From: Ophiobolus disseminans
Lineage: Eukaryota > Ascomycota > Dothideomycetes > Pleosporales > Phaeosphaeriaceae
DNA: 14,069 nucleotides
NCBI GenBank assembly: GCA_010093685.1
Contig: MU006259.1
Location: 58,240-72,308, forward strand
Reading direction: 5' to 3'
Every line of letters begins with the position of its first letter. Position 1 is the first letter of the stretch. The translations under genes were made by a program, and so were the position numbers. Of the stretch, positions 9,608 through 14,069 are shown one piece after another. The notes under the pieces were generated by a model that saw only the letters and a list, made by a program, of their open reading frames with translations, was not told the DNA's origin and ran no database searches.

Positions 9608-10012
9608 TGTAACAGATATTTAATTTAGGTAAAGAGACCTTGCACTAACTATCTATAGAAGATTAACTATAAAGAGAAACTATAACCTAAGAGATTCTCC
9701 TCTGCTATATAGTCCTATTCTTCGTCTTGTCCTGTATTCCGTTCTGCCGCAATTCGTGCTATTCTGCTATCCTTCTAGCGTTCTACTAGTAGAACGTTTG
9801 TTCTGCTACAGAACGGCCGTTCTGCGTGCAGAACGATGCTAAGGCTGCAGAACGCGCTACTGCAGGCAGTACGCGCTAGCGGGTCACGTAACCCGCTAAG
9901 CGCGGGGCATCCTATGTTATTCTTTCCCGGGCCCTGTAGCTTACCTGCGGCTGATTCCTTATTACTGTTATTGCCTAGACGCGAGTACATCTGCTATAAG
10001 GTGTCCGTAACA
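9608..10012 (-). repeat. 5' LTR of gypsy B, palindrome-rich
   Basis: About 405 bp. Read on the minus strand it starts TGTTACGGAC and ends ATCTGTTACA, a TG...CA pair with near-matching inverted ends, and is followed at a normal distance by the gypsy B gag. A TATATAG box lies at 9706-9712 (minus). The middle holds a cluster of short palindromes. CAG/CTG words, almost gone elsewhere, remain frequent here, so this LTR seems less mutated. A minus-strand open stretch inside it (9775-9990) has no protein family resemblance. There is no second copy in the window. Confidence 0.7.
9779..9897. repeat. Cluster of perfect and near-perfect palindromes in gypsy B LTR
   Basis: Seen directly: an 18-bp perfect palindrome at 9779-9796 (cgttctactagtagaacg); gttctg-cta-cagaac at 9800-9814; a 16-bp perfect palindrome at 9809-9824 centred on GGCC; cgttctgc-gt-gcagaacg at 9818-9835; a hairpin around gcgctactgc...gcagtacgcgc near 9853-9876; agcgggt-cacgta-acccgct at 9878-9897. 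The shared core is GTTCTG/CAGAAC. These could be repeated protein-binding sites or RNA stem-loops in the LTR transcript; the function is unknown. Confidence 0.7.
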
Positions 10013-10017
10013 TAAGT
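10013..10017. repeat. Possible right target-site duplication TAAGT of the inner gypsy block
   Basis: TAAGT follows the outer end of the gypsy B LTR and matches TAAGC at 2930-2934 in four of five bases. It is the partner of the left candidate, with the same caveat. Confidence 0.35.
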
Positions 10018-11487
10018 AGGCCTCTGCCGCTTAAATAGGTGTAGACATACAAGTTTAATTAAGATAGATACTTACTTAAATGCAAAGCGCGGATCGTTGT
10101 AAGAGGTAATCTCTAAGAGAAGGACTTACTAAACTCTACATATGCAGCCACTCTAGCTGTAAAGTCCTTCTAAGCGGCGATAGCGATCGCTGCTCGCTTT
10201 AATATAGAGATTATGCAGTACGATATCGTAGGAGTATTCCTTAATGCTAAGATTATAGCACAGGACCTAGTAATCTATAAGATACTAGATAGGTTTAAGA
10301 AAGATAGAATGTGCGTAAGGCTCAACCGAGCGCTATACAGACTAAGAGATTCACCCCTACTCTAGTATAAGGAGTTCTTAGGCACTCTCTAATTGCTAGG
10401 CTTAATAGCGGCAAAAGAAGAACTGTGCCTGTTCTTCGATTAGGACCGTAAGCTGCTAATCTTGTTTTATATAGATAACATCTTGCTAATGTATAAGATA
10501 AGCTATAAAGCTAAAGCTTAAAAGCTCTAGGCGTTAATTAAAGGAAAGTACAAGATCTAAGATTAAGAGCTAGTAGAATAGTTCCTAGGCGTAAGAGTAG
10601 TAAGAAATCGCTAGGACCGATTAATTACGCTAGTCTACAGTACATACATTAACAAGATTACTAAGAGGTTTAGGCTTAAGAATAGAATATTCCCTTTAAC
10701 ACCACTTCTATTAGAGGAGCTAATTAAGAGCGATAGAGAAGCTACTAAGCAAGAGATTAAGGCATACTAAGAGCGAGTAGGCTTAGTGCTGTACACGGCA
10801 ATTATGCTACGCCTAGACATCGCGTTTTAAGTGTCTAAGTTGTCCTACTTCCTTACAAACCCCAGCGATTAGCATCTAAAAGCTATAGAGCGAGTGATTA
10901 TATACCTGTATCGCACACGCTAGGAAGCAATCTAGTATAGAAACTTTAATAGACTAGATCTAATAATCTGCGGGGACGCTTTATTCGCTAATAATTAAGA
11001 ATTACGAAGATCCTCTTATAGGTATGTAGCAATGCTATTTAGTAGGCTAATTCTTTAGAAAGCGGCTAGATAAGCGACTGTGACTACGTCGACAATAAAA
11101 GCTAAGCTAATCGCGCTCGAGCATGTAACTAAGGAAGCTATAGCGCTTAAGCGTTTCTTTAAGAAACTAATACTTAATCTAGGTAAACTGTAGAAGATCT
11201 AGTGTGATAATTAACAGACAATTAGGCTAGTAGTAGAGAAGAATAAGCGGATTACGACTCGTTTGCGCTATGTTAACATACAGAACATATAGCTGCGCTA
11301 GGAATATGCGAGAGTATTATTCTTAGTAGAGTACTTAGAAACAAGATTTATGCCTGCTAATAGGCTCACTAAGTCGCTCACGCGTTAACAGCTTAATTAC
11401 TTTAAGAAGCTAATAAACTTCTAGGATGCTAGCAAGTTAATTATAATTACAGATTAGGATGCAGGTGTAAGAGTAGAGAAGATCTAA
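10018..11487 (+). pseudogene. Copia reverse transcriptase and RNase H, RIP-degraded, N-terminally truncated
   Basis: C-terminal part of a Ty1/copia Pol, one frame (1 mod 3) from 10018 to TAA 11485-11487. It opens at the conserved start of copia RT (PLPLKxVxTYKF, YLLKCKARIVVRGNL) and continues with YAATLAVKSF, MQYDIVG and CVRLNRALYRL. The catalytic box reads YIDN in place of Y-V-D-D (10468-10479). RNase H begins at about 10965 with CGDA (Asp kept). The STTEAE motif reads STIKAK (Glu to Lys at 11098-11100 and 11104-11106). C(D)N-type and RYV-like motifs follow near 11200-11275, with the usual C-terminal tail (FMPAxRLTKSLT) near 11350. Everything upstream in Pol (protease, integrase) is missing. 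The TAA end may be a natural stop or a former Gln. Confidence 0.88.
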
Positions 11488-12029
11488 TTGAAAGTCATTC
11501 TTATCTACAAACAAGCTAAGCTCAACGCTTAAAGCTCCTAAAGAGCTAAGCAAGCTAGAGAGCACGGCAGAAAAGATCAAAAACAAGACAAAAGAAAGAA
11601 ATAACTAGCTAGATTAGACACTAACTTAAGCACCACCACCACGACTAGCACTACCGCTACGACTACTACCTCTCCTAATGAATTTGCTTATAGAACAATC
11701 GAGATTGTTATAGATCTTCGCCGTCCTAGGCGAGTAGATGCGCGTCTAATCGCTAGTGTACTTAGGCGTCTCTTGTCGCTTAGATCGGAGTCGCTAGCGC
11801 GGAATTAAAAGACTATTATCCTTAAGAGTATTAGTAGTGTAGCTGTCAATTATATTAGACAGGCTAATGCGGCAACTAAGCGAGGATGCGGTTAAAGGGC
11901 GCCTACTTAATAGCCGAATAAAGCTAGTCGGCTAAGTAGTAAATATTAGCGGAGGAGGTAGAGTAGCGCGCGTACTAGGCATGAATAGGCTGTAGCTTAG
12001 ATTAACGTAGCCTAAATTGTACACTAAGC
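11488..12029. other. Copia 3' region, first part: no recognised gene
   Basis: About 540 bp following RNase H. The plus frame continuing from RT shows a Lys/Gln/Arg-rich stretch at about 11540-11610 and a Thr/Ser run encoded by ACC/ACT codons at about 11625-11675, then an Arg/Leu-rich stretch to about 11800. It could be a decayed extra reading frame or untranslated element sequence. No family recognised. Confidence 0.35.
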
Positions 12030-12362
12030 TAGGCTGAGCATTGTAATAGAGCTGCTAAGAAGTCTAGCGCAGCTGCTAATTAAGCTGCTGATATCTAGAC
12101 TACTGCTAATAATTAGGCTGCTGCTGCTAATACCTAGACTGCTGCTAATAGCCACGCTAAGGCTAAAATCCTTACTACTACTAATTTGGATACTGTCTAC
12201 TCTAGTATAGCAACAGATCTTAAAGCGCTAATCGCTAAGAAGAAGGTAAGAGTAGAGATTATAGGAGTTGAGATCCTTAATTGCGCAATGATCCCTAAAG
12301 AGGTAAAGAGAGAGCAGCAGGAGACAAAGCAGGCGGAGCTCTTAATTAGGTTAATAACTTAG
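12030..12362 (+). pseudogene. Decayed Ala/Gln-rich and charged reading frame of unknown function
   Basis: Plus frame (starts divisible by 3). From 12051 to about 12165 it encodes an imperfect repeat of Ala-Ala-Asn-Gln/Thr type, visible in DNA as repeated gctgctaat words. A stop-free stretch of about 74 codons then runs to TAG 12360-12362, with charged, helix-prone sequence (KAKILTTTNLDT, DLKALIAKKKVRVEIIG, IPKEVKREQQETKQAELLIR). Several CAG codons survive, unlike the neighbourhood. It may be the end of an accessory frame of the copia or of another captured sequence. I do not recognise it. Confidence 0.35.
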
Positions 12363-12364
12363 AT

Positions 12365-13095
12365 AGTGTCTTAGCCGCCTTCGCTTTAGCTACAGCCTTA
12401 GCTTTAGTAGTGTTGTTAGCACGCTAATTAGACTTAGCATCTCTAATTGCTTAAGCTAAGAAAGCGCAATTGCGCGCAAATCCCTTAGGCTATTAAAGGT
12501 TAGCGTAGTCAATTAGTCACAGAAAGGCTAAATTTATATCACTTACCTTCTGCTAATTAAGATATCCTTAAGTAAGCTAGCGAGCGGGACTAAGAGCATT
12601 AGGACGCCTAAACAAGTTAGCAGTAATTAAGAGGTTAGCAGTAATCAAAACTTACATTAGAAAGCACGAGTAAGTGCTACACTTAATGCAGCGCTAGCTA
12701 TTAGAAGGACCTAGCTAAGCATAGCACACAACATTCTTCTAGCTATTAAGAAGCTTCTGCACGCAACGCTAGCACAGATCTAGGCGGCGAGGCGGCGATT
12801 CTAGAAGCCTATTAGCCCCTCCACTTATTGTTAGCCCTTGCGACGTTGTAGGATTGCGCGCGGATTAACGGCTAGGCGTAGAAGATTAAGCGGGCTTAAG
12901 CTTAGGCTTAGGATTAAGGGTAGTAGATCGCTTCTTGCTATAAAGCCTATCGAGGTAGGCTTGCTAAGTAGCTAAGAGCTATTTCTTAGGAGGCTAAGCG
13001 ACAGTTAGCAAGAGATTAGAACGAGATTAAAAGCGATTAGGGGTCTTACTATAATAATAGATAATGTTAAGAGTAAAGAGCAGAAGAATAGGCAT
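12365..13095 (-). pseudogene. Antisense cysteine-rich reading frame in the copia 3' region, unknown function
   Basis: Read leftwards from a possible ATG at 13095-13093, one frame gives a basic Ser/Thr/Pro/Lys region (KKRSTTLNPKPKLKPA at about 12870-12925). A six-cysteine cluster follows at 12774-12664: C-x2-C-x12-C-x11-C-x2-C-x4-C, each Cys codon TGC or TGT being intact. An Ala/Leu-rich part follows leftwards. Stops are mostly TAG/TAA at positions that could be former Gln. The Cys spacing resembles small zinc-binding domains in fungal repeat-associated hypothetical proteins, but this is recollection of a pattern, not a match. The opposite strand in the same codon register is similarly free of frameshifts, so strand choice is uncertain. 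If real, it is an antisense accessory ORF between pol and the 3' LTR. Confidence 0.4.
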
Positions 13096-13390
13096 TAAGC
13101 TTATTAATATATGCCTCTTAGACCCTAGATTAGAGAGCGAGTTTACAAAACGACAGCGCACTCTTACTACAATTAGGTAGTCTAATCTCGCACACCTCTT
13201 AGTAAGGCAATAACAATCGCTAGCATTATATTAAACGCCTTATAGGCTACTTACTTAAGAGCGCTTAGCATAAATCTCTAACAAGCCCGACAGGCAGCAA
13301 TAATCTAATTAATCTTACCTTACCGCATAAGAAGTAAAGCAATAGATTGGCTTAGTCACTCTGCACAAACAGTCTCTTTCTCTTAGAGAA

Positions 13391-13406
13391 AACAGACTAG
13401 GGGGTG
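13391..13406 (+). promoter_or_regulatory. Candidate polypurine tract of the copia element
   Basis: aacagactagggggtg directly abuts the 3' LTR. The GGGGG run next to the LTR start is what a plus-strand DNA primer would look like, though it is broken by CT, which RIP or drift may explain. Confidence 0.45.
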
Positions 13407-13579
13407 TGTTAGAGAATTAAGGTTTGAGCCGAGGCTGATCACGAGATTAGGCTAGGAACACGGGGATTAAGGCCCCGACGTAGGGTATATAACCTAGATT
13501 TTCATCCGATCTTTCCTAAGTAGTTATCTAATCAATACACTTATTTCAATTAAAGTTCTAACGTCTCTTAGCAACAACA
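13407..13579 (+). repeat. 3' LTR of the copia element
   Basis: 173 bp, the direct repeat of 1634-1806 with four differences (at 13417, 13437, 13453 and 13523). TATATAA is kept at 13486-13492. Ends are TG...CA, followed by the GAAGA duplication. Confidence 0.93.
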
Positions 13580-13584
13580 GAAGA
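13580..13584. repeat. Target-site duplication GAAGA, right copy
   Basis: Exact match to 1629-1633 across the copia insertion. Confidence 0.9.
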
Positions 13585-13974
13585 GTATATATCTCTACTA
13601 GCCTCTACTTACTATATTACTTAGAGAGAAGAAAGGCCTCTACTATAAGTACTCTTATATAGTATACTAGTAAGCTAAGTAGTAAGAAGCACTTAGGCGC
13701 TATATATAGCTATAGTATATCTAGTTTAATACTAAGCGCTATAAAGAAGTAGATAAGACTGCTCTTAAATAGCTAGTAGTAGACGTTCTGGTAGATAAGC
13801 TTCTAGAATAGCTATAGTACGTACTTACGCACATTATACACTATAGTAGCGCTCTCTTCTCTCTTTTTATATAAGATAATTCTCTAGAGCCTTCTAGCTA
13901 CCTATTTCTACTAACTATACTAGAGAAAGAGGTAAGTAATACCTATAAGCGCCTATAGTAGAGGCTTTTTCTAG
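13585..13974. other. AT-rich, RIP-like right flank, no recognised gene
   Basis: About 390 bp rich in TAG, CTA and TATA words, the continuation of the target sequence left of 1629. Plus frames have many TAG codons that could be former Gln, so it may be an older, more heavily mutated repeat, but no family is recognisable. Confidence 0.55.

Positions 13975-14069
<95 letters not shown>
13975..14069. repeat. (TAC)n trinucleotide microsatellite
   Basis: 95 bp of uninterrupted TAC repeat (about 31 units, complement GTA), running off the window end. It is not a fungal telomere repeat (TTAGGG). Its true length is unknown. Confidence 0.95.

Larger units (their letters stand above)
1634..13579 (+). mobile_element. 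Ty1/copia-type LTR retrotransposon, nested and RIP-inactivated (about 11.9 kb)
   Basis: The element runs from TG at 1634 to CA at 13579, with 173-bp direct LTRs, a 5-bp target duplication and a tRNA-type primer-binding site. Inside, in order: copia gag (about 1950-2934), foreign gypsy sequence (2935-10012), copia RT/RNase H (10018-11487), an unusually long 3' region (11488-13390) and the 3' LTR. Protease, integrase and the N-terminus of RT are absent. Removing the gypsy block leaves roughly 4.9 kb of copia. Assignment to copia rests on the RT/RNase H sequence at the 3' end of pol and on the half-tRNA primer site. All frames contain many TAG/TAA stops. Confidence 0.9.

Noticed and set aside
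9779..9897. CRISPR-like array
   Set aside because: The repeats are short interleaved palindromes without regular spacers, inside an LTR of a eukaryotic element.
9775..9990. Minus-strand 71-residue ORF as a gene
   Set aside because: It lies wholly inside the gypsy B LTR; its open frame is better explained by the GC-rich palindromic LTR.
1634..13579. Stop codon reassignment (TAG read as Gln)
   Set aside because: TAG stands for both Gln and Trp, Asp/Glu to Asn/Lys changes accompany it, and untranslated parts such as the primer site show the same changes; mutation explains it better.
13975..14069. Telomere repeat
   Set aside because: The unit is TAC, not TTAGGG/CCCTAA.

Overview
The window looks like a transposon graveyard from a filamentous ascomycete (Pezizomycotina, most like a Dothideomycete) that carries repeat-induced point mutation (RIP). 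Every recognisable coding region belongs to a mobile element. Every one is broken mainly by TAG and TAA codons standing where Gln (CAG) or Trp (TGG) is expected, the footprint of CpA to TpA (and TpG to TpA) mutation. TAG and CTA are strikingly common on both strands. I see no intact gene, no tRNA or rRNA, no CRISPR array and no bacterial feature.

Layout. Positions 1-233 hold a short open frame of unknown origin, cut by the window edge. About 216-1304 is a minus-strand Fot1/pogo-type DNA transposon remnant with a 17-bp tandem repeat at its outer end. 1307-1628 is AT-rich DNA with no recognised gene. 1634-13579 is one large Ty1/copia LTR retrotransposon with 173-bp LTRs, a GAAGA target-site duplication on both sides and a primer-binding site matching an internal half of initiator tRNA-Met. 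Its gag is at about 1950-2934 and its reverse transcriptase/RNase H at 10018-11487.

Between these copia parts lies foreign DNA. A plus-strand Ty3/gypsy element (gypsy A: LTR, gag, pol, about 2935-8940) meets, tail to tail, the 5' part of a different gypsy family on the minus strand (gypsy B: LTR 9608-10012, gag about 8940-9385). Each lacks its 3' end, and the copia lacks protease, integrase and the start of RT, so one large deletion probably removed all of these.

The copia also has about 1.9 kb between RNase H and its 3' LTR, far more than usual. This holds decayed frames of unknown identity, including a minus-strand one with a regular six-cysteine cluster. 13585-13974 is AT-rich flank and 13975-14069 is a perfect (TAC)n microsatellite running off the window.

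Inferred order of events: the pogo-like element and AT-rich target came first, then copia insertion, then gypsy A and B insertion into copia, then internal deletion, with RIP acting throughout. Catalytic Asp/Glu residues have become Asn/Lys in the transposase, both reverse transcriptases, gypsy RNase H and integrase, and copia RNase H. Nothing here should be active. The most unusual points are the antisense cysteine-rich frame, the head-to-head gypsy chimera with matching TAAG flanks, the palindrome-rich RIP-spared LTR of gypsy B, and the apparent TAG-biased RIP context.
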